IMG/VR virus record: IMGVR_UViG_3300028666_000051
Location: 1-44,977 of that record
Source: a virus
DNA length: 44,977 bases
Strand: one strand, 5' to 3'
A program made the position numbers and the translations under genes. Positions 1-6,178 of this stretch are shown one piece after another (position 1 is the stretch's first letter; every line of letters starts with the position of its first letter). The notes under the pieces were generated by a model. The model had not been told where the DNA came from, ran no database searches, and saw only the letters and a list, made by a program, of their open reading frames with translations.

Positions 1-13
1 GTACGCAACGTAT
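1..13. repeat. 13-bp terminal direct repeat, candidate cos overhang
   Basis: The first 13 bases (GTACGCAACGTAT) are identical to 44965-44977. The sequence is a near-perfect dyad (TACG-CAA-CGTA), as cosN sites often are, and it lies about 100 bases upstream of the small terminase gene, where lambda-type phages keep cos. A filled-in 5' overhang would appear at both ends of a linear virion sequence. The alternative is a short overlap of a circular contig. Confidence 0.6.
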
Positions 14-51
14 TGCACTCAAATGACTTATGCGTCACAGTACCTTTTATT

Positions 52-201
52 CTATGTGTTAAAGTGTTTATATTCAATACATTTTCTTTTATCTTTAATT
101 CTTTCGGCAATAGATGTAGATGTAGTTCTACGTCTATTAATCTGAGCAGCATTTTCTGCGCTCAATTTGTAATTAACAATTAAATTATTTGATACTGGCA
201 T
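52..201 (-). CDS. Small phage protein with INRRRT motif (49 aa)
   Basis: The reading frame starts with ATG at 201 and ends with TAG at 52-54. The protein is hydrophilic and contains AENAAQINRRRTTSTSIAER at about residues 15-34. From memory, a similar INRRRT-containing segment occurs at the start of small uncharacterised proteins in other Bacteroidota phages; those are longer, so this copy may be truncated. Function unknown. It is the last gene of the leftward transcript and follows the DnaA-like gene by 56 bases. Confidence 0.5.
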   Translation of the reverse strand: MPVSNNLIVNYKLSAENAAQINRRRTTSTSIAERIKDKRKCIEYKHFNT

Positions 202-221
202 AATATTAAAGGATTTTACAA

Positions 222-236
222 AGCCCGTCCAAGGCT
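222..236 (-). terminator. Weak hairpin between two minus-strand genes
   Basis: On the minus strand AGCCT and GGGCT can pair around a five-base loop and are followed by TTGT. It lies just after the stop of the DnaA-like gene. The stem is short and the U-run poor, so this is only a possible weak terminator. Confidence 0.25.
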
Positions 237-257
237 ATATTTTGAAATAATAGCATC

Positions 258-635
258 TTACTTTTTCAATCGTTTCTCAATCTCATCCATCTGTAATTTG
301 AATCTTTTATCAGTATCCATCAAGTCAGTTACAGTCTTACATGCTTGCAAAACGGTTGCATGATCTTTATTGCCTATTTCTTTACCGATTAATCTAAGTG
401 AAGCATTGGTCATATTTTTTGAAAAATACATAGCTACTTGCCTAGATTGAACAACTTCCCTCTTTCTGGTTTCAACTTGCATTTCACTTAGCGACACATC
501 AAAATACCAAGAGACTATCTTCTGGATCCGGGCAATTTCCTTTTGATTTGGATTGAAATAAGTCGGCTGAATGTCGTGTTTCTTTGCAAGGGACATTCGT
601 AATTGCTCCATGGATGATCTGTTTTTGTATGTCAT
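258..635 (-). CDS. Stand-alone DnaA domain IV-like protein
   Basis: This 125-residue protein resembles the C-terminal DNA-binding domain of the replication initiator DnaA without the AAA+ ATPase. Residues 65-99 contain SRQVAMYFSKNMTNASLRLI followed by NKDHATVLQAC; the latter corresponds to the DnaA-box recognition motif (GGRDHTTVLHAC in enteric DnaA). The known role of that domain is binding 9-bp DnaA boxes. It could direct host DnaA to, or away from, phage DNA, or act as a regulator; this is inference. It starts at ATG 635, one base after the upstream nuclease-like gene stops, so both belong to one operon. Confidence 0.8.
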   Translation of the reverse strand: MTYKNRSSMEQLRMSLAKKHDIQPTYFNPNQKEIARIQKIVSWYFDVSLSEMQVETRKREVVQSRQVAMYFSKNMTNASLRLIGKEIGNKDHATVLQACKTVTDLMDTDKRFKLQMDEIEKRLKK

Positions 636-636
636 A

Positions 637-942
637 TTATGCAGTTTTTAGTTTCATTAATTCTCTTATAGCTTCAATAGTTGCTGTTTTCATTAATTCA
701 TCAGGGGTAAATCTCAGAAGGCGCCAACCCATGCAAACAGCTGTATTATATTTTAACATGTCTTCAATAAACCCTTTGCCTCTTGTATGCCTTCCTTGTG
801 TCCATGCTCCGCCCTCAACTTCAATAGCAATCTTTAACTCTGGAATACAGTAATCAAACCTCCACTTTCTTTTTGGATGAAACTGAAATTCTTTAATTAC
901 TTTCAGTTTGAGTTCTGATTCTATGATTCTGATGAATATCAT
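637..942 (-). CDS. PD-(D/E)XK nuclease-like protein (DUF559/Vsr type)
   Basis: The 101-residue protein has the pattern RFDYCIPELKIAIEVEGG at about residues 28-45: an aspartate, then a strand with ExE, as in small DUF559/Vsr-type endonuclease-fold proteins. WRLLRFTPDEL at about 73-83 matches the following strand of that fold. Such proteins may cut or resolve DNA junctions in phage replication. Its ATG (942) overlaps the TGA of the recombinase gene, so the two are translationally coupled. The usual lysine of the ExK motif is not seen, so activity is uncertain. Confidence 0.65.
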   Translation of the reverse strand: MIFIRIIESELKLKVIKEFQFHPKRKWRFDYCIPELKIAIEVEGGAWTQGRHTRGKGFIEDMLKYNTAVCMGWRLLRFTPDELMKTATIEAIRELMKLKTA

Positions 943-1772
943 AAGCTAATGCTTTCAATAGGTGATTTTATCTTGCTTATAAGATTATCGCTTAAATGGC
1001 AATAGATCATAGTAGTTTTTACATTAGAATGACCTGCTAATTTTTGAATAAGGTTAATATCCGTTCCCTGTTCTACCATGTGGGTAAAGCAACAATGCCG
1101 AATAAGATGCGTGTAAACACGTTTTGATATTCGTGCTTTAATAGCTAATTGTTTTATAACTTGTCGTACACTGGTATCAGAATATTGAAGTTCAAATTGT
1201 CCATTCAAAACATATATCTCTGATTTGTATTCGTAATAATATTTTACCAATAATGGAATTATCAATTCAGGTAAGACAACCTGTCTGTCTTTATTTCCTT
1301 TGGCCGCAATGATATTAATAATCATCCGACTACGGTCAATGTGCGACCATTTAAGGTTTATTAATTCTGAAACCCGCAACCCACACGAATAAAGCAGGCT
1401 AAGTATTACCTTATGCTTAATGTTTGAACAGGCATTAAACATGCGTTGTATTTCGTCCTGACTAAGAACTATAGGAAGGTGTTTGGGTTGTTTTGGGTAT
1501 TCAATCTTGTCTAGTTTATTGGGTTGGCCGCCAACTTTATCGTAAAATAGCTTAATGGCACTCAAATAAGCTTTATGAGTATTAGCGCTATCTATTTTAG
1601 CAAGAAATCTCTTAATCTTTTCGGCAGATATTTCGCTTGGCTTAGTTGCTTCATTTTCGAAATACTGCAAAAACTTTCCTATGCACGAAACATAATTATC
1701 AATACTGTTTTTAGAGTACCGTTTGTATTTCATCCATTCGGAAAGCTTCTGTTGATATATTCCGATGTTCAT
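939..1772 (-). CDS. XerC/D-like tyrosine recombinase at the edge of the cassette array
   Basis: A 277-residue tyrosine recombinase. An N-terminal SAM-like core-binding domain (about 5-90) is followed by the catalytic domain with R133 (CGLRVSEL), K158 (AAKGNKDR), H222 and R225 (HLIRH), H248 (LAGHSN) and the nucleophile Y257 (TTMIYCH). The family breaks and rejoins DNA at short palindromic cores. It lacks the roughly 20-residue insertion between the lysine and HxxR patches that defines IntI integron integrases, so it is XerC-like rather than IntI. The stop overlaps the next gene (ATGA). Its start is 51 bases from the last cassette core (1824-1832) and it is transcribed in the same direction as the cassettes. 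It is distinct from the phage integrase at 15757, which sits beside attP. A role in moving cassettes is a hypothesis. Confidence 0.85.
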   Translation of the reverse strand: MNIGIYQQKLSEWMKYKRYSKNSIDNYVSCIGKFLQYFENEATKPSEISAEKIKRFLAKIDSANTHKAYLSAIKLFYDKVGGQPNKLDKIEYPKQPKHLPIVLSQDEIQRMFNACSNIKHKVILSLLYSCGLRVSELINLKWSHIDRSRMIINIIAAKGNKDRQVVLPELIIPLLVKYYYEYKSEIYVLNGQFELQYSDTSVRQVIKQLAIKARISKRVYTHLIRHCCFTHMVEQGTDINLIQKLAGHSNVKTTMIYCHLSDNLISKIKSPIESISL

Positions 1773-1836
1773 AGCATAATTGTTTTAATTATAATTAATT
1801 ATAGGCTTGTGGTACATATAATAGTTAGCGGGCAGT

Positions 1837-2316
1837 TTAAGACGCTGCCAACTCAATAGGTTTGAAAATATTCATAGGTACTGGATTTTCAAGAAACCTG
1901 TCTTTAATAATTACTTTGATTCCCTTTCCTAAATCACCGAGTAATCCGTAAACTTTCCAGTCACATTTGGGCTGCGAACATTCGTAAGGGTCTGTACTTT
2001 CTTTTCCGCACGATGGACAAACTGTTTTTCCAGAAGGAAACTTCTTTTTAAAATCGTCTAATGTTTCAAAAACAAAAACATCTTCCAACAATGGAAAATT
2101 AGCAGTTTGGTAAAAATTAACTGTATTAACATTGCGTTTTTTCTCAAAAGCGATTAATATTTCATCTTTAGAAATTCCAGTTTTTTGACTGTAGTTTTTG
2201 AGCCTTGTATCAAGTATGTTTTTTACAGATTCAGCTCTTTCATCTCCTGTTTTGCCTGCCCATGTTGAACGTGCTTGCTCGATTATTTCTTCGTAAGTTA
2301 AAATTTTAGATGCCAT
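1837..2316 (-). CDS. Cassette protein with four-cysteine zinc ribbon
   Basis: This 159-residue protein is not assigned to a named family. Residues 99-120 hold CPSCGKES and CSQPKC, a CxxC...C-x4-C arrangement suited to zinc binding, after a charged helical N-terminal half. It starts at ATG 2316, 36 bases inside its cassette core (2353-2361). Its stop lies 4 bases from the opposite core (1824-1832), and the two cores are exact 9-bp inverted copies. It is the last cassette before the recombinase gene. Function unknown; a nucleic-acid or protein-binding role is possible. Confidence 0.75.
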   Translation of the reverse strand: MASKILTYEEIIEQARSTWAGKTGDERAESVKNILDTRLKNYSQKTGISKDEILIAFEKKRNVNTVNFYQTANFPLLEDVFVFETLDDFKKKFPSGKTVCPSCGKESTDPYECSQPKCDWKVYGLLGDLGKGIKVIIKDRFLENPVPMNIFKPIELAAS

Positions 2317-2354
2317 AATTACTTATTATTAAATTGTTTATAATAAAACCGACC

Positions 2355-2483
2355 CGCTAACAATATGTATAAAAAATGGCGAGGCTACTGCGTTTAGGTT
2401 TTTGGTTACCTCCCTTTCGGCGCGCAACTCGCTCGACCATGCGAAGCTCCTTAATCGCCACTTTTCATACATTTAACGTTAGC
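2355..2483 (-). repeat. attC-like palindrome A
   Basis: CGCTAAC (2355-2361) and CGTTAGC (2477-2483) form the ends. Inside, TGTATAAAAAATGGCGA (2366-2382) pairs imperfectly with TCGCCACTTTTCATACA (2455-2471). The central part contains further partial complementarity. The length of 129 bp is within the known attC range. It separates the genes at 1837 and 2491. Confidence 0.75.
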
Positions 2484-2490
2484 AAACAGT

Positions 2491-2868
2491 TTAGAAAAAC
2501 CTATCTAAATAGTGTTGCTGGTAACATATATTTGTTTTCTTTATTTGCTTTGCTTTTAAATTGGCTTGTTCTTCTGTGCCAATAAATACCTCAGAGTAAA
2601 CTTGTTCATCTGTGTCTGATAAAATCACAATATTAAACCGTTTGCTAACAACAGGTATAGACAATGCGCCGTTCTCGTTGTTAGTGTCTGCCACCGCACG
2701 TATATGCAAACTTTCTGCCTGTAAATAAAGTTTTAGTCTATCTTCATCAATTTCAAACAATTTGAATCCTTCAAAAGATGGTAGTAATATGTAGCCTTTC
2801 CGTTCTAATTTGCTTTTATTTAAAGTGTTTAAAATTGTTTGAATGTCTTTTAATTTAATGTTTTCCAT
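2491..2868 (-). CDS. Cassette hypothetical protein, ORF crosses a cassette boundary
   Basis: A 125-residue protein with no family I recognise; it has a helical, lysine-rich start (residues 1-25) and a mixed alpha/beta remainder. The cassette core GTTTGCTAAC (2640-2649), the exact inverse of the core just after its stop (2478-2487), lies inside the coding region at about residue 74. The first 70 or so residues are therefore encoded within the palindrome of the neighbouring unit. The protein may be a chimera made by cassette insertion, or the true cassette gene may begin downstream. Start ATG at 2868. Confidence 0.6.
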   Translation of the reverse strand: MENIKLKDIQTILNTLNKSKLERKGYILLPSFEGFKLFEIDEDRLKLYLQAESLHIRAVADTNNENGALSIPVVSKRFNIVILSDTDEQVYSEVFIGTEEQANLKAKQIKKTNICYQQHYLDRFF

Positions 2869-2952
2869 CGCTCGGTTATTTAAAGTTTATCACTCGTATC
2901 AATATTGTGCGTAATTTGATGGGCGCACCTCCCATACCTGCGGCTCGTTAGC
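2643..2952 (-). repeat. attC-like palindrome B (very large loop)
   Basis: The ends are GCTAAC (2644-2649) and GTTAGC (2947-2952). Pairing arms include CAGGTAT (2652-2658) with ATACCTG (2934-2940), and TGCGCC (2665-2670) with GGCGCA (2922-2927). The loop of about 250 bases contains the start codon and N-terminal coding part of the gene at 2491-2868, which is unusual for an attC site. Confidence 0.6.
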
Positions 2953-3172
2953 AGTTATTATTCTTGCGTTTAATCGACTGCAATTCTTTTAATGAATTAA
3001 TTGTTGCTATAAATAATGGCGTTTTGATAAATTCCTTATTCATAAATTCCATATAATCTATTTGAGATTGTAAATCAGTTTCACCTGTTTTCGTGTAAAA
3101 AGCCTTAACAACTGCTAACAAGCGGTCAACAGCTATTTGCGTTTTATCGGTACTTTTAGTTTCGTTTTCCAT
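2948..3172 (-). CDS. Cassette hypothetical protein (74 aa), stop inside core
   Basis: A small helical, charged protein of unknown function, ending in a lysine/asparagine-rich tail. Its TAA stop (2948-2950) is part of the cassette core GTTAGCAGTT (2947-2956). The exact inverse of that core, AACTGCTAAC, is at 3110-3119 inside the coding sequence around residue 19. As in the gene at 2491, the first residues lie in the loop of the next palindrome. Confidence 0.6.
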   Translation of the reverse strand: MENETKSTDKTQIAVDRLLAVVKAFYTKTGETDLQSQIDYMEFMNKEFIKTPLFIATINSLKELQSIKRKNNNC

Positions 3173-3242
3173 ATTAAGTTTATTATAATTTGATATATTC
3201 GTTTTTCAAAATCGCAAACATCTGTTACCGCCCATCGTTATA
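3113..3242 (-). repeat. attC-like palindrome C
   Basis: GCTAAC (3114-3119) and GTTATA (3237-3242) mark the ends. The left arm GCGGTCAACAG (3122-3132) with ATTTGCG (3135-3141) pairs with CGCAAAC and CTGTTACCGC on the right (about 3214-3232). The loop holds the ATG of the gene at 2948-3172. Confidence 0.65.
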
Positions 3243-3249
3243 CAACATA

Positions 3250-3501
3250 CTAAAAACCGTAGTTTTTCAATTGAACTGTATTACTTAATTCTGGGTACAA
3301 CTTTACAATTTCATTAATTTCATCCATGTAGCAATTACATTTCATTCGGTTTATAATAGTATCTTGTTCGCACTCCATAGAATTGTAAAGTTGTTGTAGT
3401 TCTATTAAACGTTCCTGTGGAGTACGTTGTATAACACCAGATAAACTGAATTTTCCTGGTGCTTCTAATTTACCTTCCTGTATATTTTTACTTATACTCA
3501 T
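3250..3501 (-). CDS. Cassette hypothetical protein (83 aa)
   Basis: Unrecognised small protein with cysteines in the second half (CEQDT and MKCNC). The core GTTGTATAAC (3426-3435) lies within the coding sequence at about residues 23-26 and is the exact inverse of GTTATACAAC (3237-3246) just beyond the stop. Residues 1-22 are encoded in the loop of palindrome D, so the N-terminus may have been donated by the neighbouring unit. Confidence 0.6.
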   Translation of the reverse strand: MSISKNIQEGKLEAPGKFSLSGVIQRTPQERLIELQQLYNSMECEQDTIINRMKCNCYMDEINEIVKLYPELSNTVQLKNYGF

Positions 3502-3547
3502 TTTATTTAATTTTGTGTTAAAACTCAGTTTATCTGTAACCGTTTTG
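3432..3547 (-). repeat. attC-like palindrome D
   Basis: An 11-bp perfect stem, CAGATAAACTG (3438-3448) with CAGTTTATCTG (3526-3536), is flanked by TAAC on the left and AACCGTT on the right. The loop contains the start codon of the gene at 3250-3501. Confidence 0.65.
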
Positions 3548-3560
3548 TACGCAAGGCGGT

Positions 3561-3740
3561 TTAGTCCTTCGTATCATGTTCAGTGGGAGTAATTTTATTA
3601 TTTTTTTTGCCCACCCGCTTTAAAAATTCACGAATAAGTTGAGAAGTTTGTCCTCTCATACTTCGGTTCAATTCCTTACATGCTTTTAAATAATCCGCAT
3701 GTTCTTGGTCGGTAAGTTCTACTTTCTCAATTGTTTTCAT
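3561..3740 (-). CDS. Small cassette protein, possibly ribbon-helix-helix-like
   Basis: From ATG at 3740 the product is 59 residues. It begins MKTIEKVELTDQEHADYLK and ends RGQTSQLIREFLKRVGKKNN before an acidic tail. A short beta-like start followed by two helices and the SQLIREFLKR segment resemble ribbon-helix-helix DNA-binding proteins, but this is a weak assignment. I prefer this start to one 36 bases upstream because TAATG couples it to the gene before it. It is the third gene of a three-gene cassette. Confidence 0.6.
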   Translation of the reverse strand: MKTIEKVELTDQEHADYLKACKELNRSMRGQTSQLIREFLKRVGKKNNKITPTEHDTKD

Positions 3741-4000
3741 TAGAATGCAAAATTTATGATTAATTTTTTTACGCATTCTGAACCAACAGGGAAAAATCCT
3801 TGACTATTTGCAATGTCGCCACCTTCCCAGCTTACAATATTTCCATTTTCCAAAAGATGAACCATTTTAGAGTTAGCCCCTTCTTTTATTTTTTTACCAC
3901 ATATTACACAGTAATTACCTGTTGTAATATCCATGTTTTGCGCCTTTTCTGTTTGTAACTCAAAAAGTGGAATTTCAATTACTCTTTCAATAGTTTTCAT
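3740..4000 (-). CDS. Cassette protein with treble-clef-like CxxC (86 aa)
   Basis: The protein has YCVICGKKIKEGA at about residues 30-42 and a later cysteine (ECVKKL), resembling small zinc-binding proteins; the complete ligand set is not evident. It shares the first five residues MKTIE with the next gene, which may reflect a conserved initiation region. ATG 4000 overlaps the TGA of the upstream small gene, and its TAA overlaps the ATG of the downstream gene. Confidence 0.7.
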   Translation of the reverse strand: MKTIERVIEIPLFELQTEKAQNMDITTGNYCVICGKKIKEGANSKMVHLLENGNIVSWEGGDIANSQGFFPVGSECVKKLIINFAF

Positions 4001-4158
4001 TTCACTTTCCCTTCCATCATTTGTGTTTCAATCCATAATAAAAAAGAATCATTGCTATTGCCATTTCTAAAATTGGCTCTGTAATAATCTCTTATTACTT
4101 GTATCATAGAAGTTTCTTTTTCTTCCAGTGTTTTTACTTGTTTTTCTTCGTGTGTCAT
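3997..4158 (-). CDS. Small charged cassette protein (53 aa)
   Basis: The frame starts at ATG 4158 and ends with TGA 3997-3999, overlapping the next ATG by the ATGA arrangement. The product is rich in glutamate and lysine in its first 16 residues and has an aromatic second half. It follows a well-formed promoter (4184-4215), so it is probably the first gene of a three-gene cassette operon. No family recognised. Confidence 0.6.
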   Translation of the reverse strand: MTHEEKQVKTLEEKETSMIQVIRDYYRANFRNGNSNDSFLLWIETQMMEGKVK

Positions 4159-4183
4159 AATCTTTTTTTTAAATATTATACGT

Positions 4184-4215
4184 CAAAGTTACGTAATAGT
4201 TACGTATATAACAAA
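4184..4215 (-). promoter_or_regulatory. Bacteroidota-type promoter inside a cassette
   Basis: On the minus strand, TTG (4212-4214, within ATTTGTT) is followed after 20 bases by TAACTTTG (4184-4191), matching the Bacteroidota -33/-7 consensus TTG...TAnnTTTG. It lies about 25 bases before the ATG at 4158. The 281 bases 4159-4439 hold this promoter and palindrome E and no gene. Confidence 0.65.
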
Positions 4216-4304
4216 TATTATTTAAGAAAAAAAACACCCACCCTAAAAAAATAATAAAATTACCGTATTTCATTGCAAATTAAGTTCTTAATAATCGCCC
4301 AGAC

Positions 4305-4434
4305 GTACAACACAGCGTATAAAACAAAAGGGTATTCGTGGTATGCGTTGCGTAGTGCTTTCTATAAGCGTTTTTCTCGTGGGATAGGCTTTCTGTACCT
4401 AATCCCTTTCGATTTCATACGCTCAACGTTACCG
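4305..4434 (-). repeat. attC-like palindrome E
   Basis: The left end is GTACAAC (4305-4311) and the right end is GTTACCG (4428-4434). AGCGTAT (4314-4320) pairs with ATACGCT (4417-4423), and AAAGGG (4327-4332) pairs with CCCTTT (4404-4409). It separates the three-gene cassette from the gene at 4440. Confidence 0.75.
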
Positions 4435-4439
4435 CCCAT

Positions 4440-4613
4440 TTAAAGAAACGGTACTTTGTGGATAATCCAGTCGTTGTGAATAATCGGGAAAGGCTTCGAT
4501 TTTAACGAATGATACGGTAAAATATCAAAGCCTTTAGCCTCGCACAACTTCTTAAAATTGCCCCAAACTTCTAAAGTCGGGGCAATTACTACTATTACGT
4601 TTTGGCGGTTCAT
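4440..4613 (-). CDS. Short cassette protein (57 aa)
   Basis: ATG at 4613 follows the stop of the upstream gene by one base, which favours it over a start 33 bases further upstream inside that gene. The start MNRQNVIVVIAPTLEVWGNF suggests a beta-strand/helix pattern as in small Rossmann-like proteins, but 57 residues are too few to assign. Function unknown. Confidence 0.65.
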   Translation of the reverse strand: MNRQNVIVVIAPTLEVWGNFKKLCEAKGFDILPYHSLKSKPFPIIHNDWIIHKVPFL

Positions 4614-4614
4614 A

Positions 4615-4902
4615 TTATTTAACAATTGCGTTTGCTTTTTCTGCATATACTGTTAATCTGTCAAATAATTTACTGTTTACTTCAAATTCAGCATCTTCAT
4701 TTATTTTGCAAACGTCGCCAGCACCGTTTGCGCCGTTGCCTTTTTGGCTTAAAAATAAAGTACCGTTTTTAAAGCCTTTGCGCACATATAAGCTCTTTGT
4801 TGCAACGCCAATTAGTTTTTCACTATTAATTACTAAAGTTGCACCGTGTTGAATAGGTTCGCCAGCGTTGTTTGTCTTTTCGATGATTGTTAAAGTTGCC
4901 AT
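4615..4902 (-). CDS. Cassette protein (95 aa), beta-rich
   Basis: A mostly beta-stranded small protein with a glycine/asparagine turn (KGNGANGAGD, about residues 54-63). No family recognised. It has its own promoter (4947-4977) and a 5' leader with a possible 11-residue upstream ORF. Together with the gene at 4440 it fills one cassette whose 10-bp inverted cores lie at 4428 and 5036. Confidence 0.7.
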   Translation of the reverse strand: MATLTIIEKTNNAGEPIQHGATLVINSEKLIGVATKSLYVRKGFKNGTLFLSQKGNGANGAGDVCKINEDAEFEVNSKLFDRLTVYAEKANAIVK

Positions 4903-4906
4903 TTTC

Positions 4907-4942
4907 TTAGTTTTTAGTGAAACAGCTACGTTGTTGTTTCAT
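4907..4942 (-). other. Possible leader peptide and hairpin before the gene at 4615
   Basis: ATG at 4942 opens a frame of 11 codons (MKQQRSCFTKN) that ends 4 bases before the main ATG. Within it TGAAACA and TGTTTCA can form a 7-bp stem. This could be a translational leader; it could equally be chance. Confidence 0.3.
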
Positions 4943-4946
4943 GGTG

Positions 4947-4977
4947 TAAATATACAACGCATTTTTCTATTTTGCAA
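4947..4977 (-). promoter_or_regulatory. Cassette promoter upstream of the gene at 4615
   Basis: Minus-strand TTG (4975-4977), 20 bases, then TATATTTA (4947-4954) gives a Bacteroidota-type promoter with one mismatch in the -7 box. It lies within the cassette, so it would move with the gene. Confidence 0.5.
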
Positions 4978-5038
4978 GCTTTTTTGTAATTATTTTCAAA
5001 ATATTTCTAATTATTTTTAGGCAAATAACAAAAACGGG

Positions 5039-5133
5039 CGGTAACACGTGCTATACGTCAGTTTTGCAGTTAGTTTCGTGCTTAATTGATAGTTTCTGCA
5101 AGCAAAACCGCACGCATAGCACCACCGTTTATA
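5039..5133 (-). repeat. attC-like palindrome F
   Basis: GGTAAC (5040-5045) and GTTTATA (5127-5133) mark the ends. GTGCTAT (5048-5054) pairs with ATAGCAC (5116-5122), and GTTTTGC (5061-5067) with GCAAAAC (5102-5108). It separates the genes at 4615 and 5140. Confidence 0.75.
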
Positions 5134-5139
5134 AGCCAT

Positions 5140-5487
5140 TTAAAAAAGACTGTGATAATCTTCAATCCAAGCTCGTTTTCCACATTCTTTACATTCTATA
5201 ACTCTTATTTGCGAATCGCAATCCCATTTTTCATGCTTACACTTTTGTTGCTGTTTATATTTTTCATACATATTATCAACTCTAAGTTTTACTAATTGCT
5301 TTATTTCAGAGTCGTTAAAGTGTTTAAACTTCGGGTCAAATCTTGTTTCGCAAATAATATCAACTTCCTCTTTTAGTAAAAATGGATGCCCATACCATAA
5401 TTCGTAAAGTCGTGTTTTGATTTGCAAACAAAAACGGCTTATAACACGTGGTATAGTTAATTGGGGTTTTTCTGCGTTTTTTATCAT
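5140..5487 (-). CDS. Cassette protein with C-terminal zinc ribbon
   Basis: The 115-residue reading frame ends with KCKHEKWDC and IECKECGKRAW (about residues 82-106), a Cys/His set typical of a small zinc ribbon. ATG 5487 lies inside palindrome G, and the cassette core GGCTTATAAC (5436-5445) is within the first 20 codons. The authentic start may therefore be further downstream at a non-ATG codon, or the N-terminus is supplied by the neighbouring unit. Function unknown. Confidence 0.6.
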   Translation of the reverse strand: MIKNAEKPQLTIPRVISRFCLQIKTRLYELWYGHPFLLKEEVDIICETRFDPKFKHFNDSEIKQLVKLRVDNMYEKYKQQQKCKHEKWDCDSQIRVIECKECGKRAWIEDYHSLF

Positions 5488-5568
5488 TTGTTGTATTTAT
5501 TAAGTTTCTACTATTTTGATAGGTTGTCGGTATCTAATCCCCAACTAACCATACCACCAACGTATGTA
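5439..5568 (-). repeat. attC-like palindrome G
   Basis: The left end is TTATAAC (5439-5445) and the right end is AACGTATGTA (5559-5568). GTGGTAT (5448-5454) pairs with ATACCAC (5551-5557), and TTGGGG (5461-5466) with CCCCAA (5539-5544), with TTAA/TTAG in between. It lies between the genes at 5140 and 5605. Confidence 0.75.
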
Positions 5569-5604
5569 CAAGCACTAAATTTGCGCTTCGACCGGAACTT
5601 CTTT

Positions 5605-6108
5605 TTAAAATTGTTCAAGCAAAATAGGCCAAACATGTTTCCAAAAGTTTTTAAATTGTGGAGTAATGCTGTAACATATTTCGGGAGTACCATCTTCAAA
5701 GTCCCATATTTTTTCACAGTCACGAGCAATTGAACAAAATTCTTCTAAACATGAAGAGTTGTTTAATTGAATTAATTCATTTGCAAACTCTTTTCTTTCT
5801 TCTTCGTCATCAATGTTTTCTGCAATTCTTGTTTTTAAACAAGCAATGGTTTTGTCCAAATCAAACCATCTGTCAGCTCCAAATTTATCGGCAGCATATT
5901 CAATATTTAATCTGGAAAGAAAGTCTTTAAAATCAGTTCCACATGCACCCCAATATCTTTGGTAATCCCCATAATCAGAAGCTATCTGTATTCTTCCTGT
6001 TTTTCCTTGGCAATCTATGGTAATATCAGCCCAATACATTCCCGATGAATGCCTAATTTTATAGCATTCTACTGTGCTTTTTTCAATTGAATAAGCTCCT
6101 TGTTCCAT
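5605..6108 (-). CDS. Cassette hypothetical protein (167 aa)
   Basis: An acidic protein of unknown function, with many aromatic residues and a cluster DDEEERKEFANEL at about residues 110-122. No signal peptide or membrane segment is visible. It starts at ATG 6108. The 219-base minus-strand frame overlapping its end (5511-5729) is a shadow. Its cassette cores (5562 and 6166) match over only 7 bases (TATGTAC). Confidence 0.75.
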   Translation of the reverse strand: MEQGAYSIEKSTVECYKIRHSSGMYWADITIDCQGKTGRIQIASDYGDYQRYWGACGTDFKDFLSRLNIEYAADKFGADRWFDLDKTIACLKTRIAENIDDEEERKEFANELIQLNNSSCLEEFCSIARDCEKIWDFEDGTPEICYSITPQFKNFWKHVWPILLEQF

Positions 6109-6178
6109 TGTGTATATGTTTAATAATTAATAGTTTAAAAGGTGTGTACTAACTTTACCGTGCCAGTACATAACACGC

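Noticed and set aside
939-1772. Classical integron integrase (IntI)
   Set aside because: The IntI-specific insertion between the lysine and HxxR patches is absent, and the gene is at the distal end of the array.
5511-5729. Minus-strand frame overlapping the end of the 167-residue cassette gene
   Set aside because: It lies mostly within palindrome G and in another frame of the better gene 5605-6108; composition is not protein-like.
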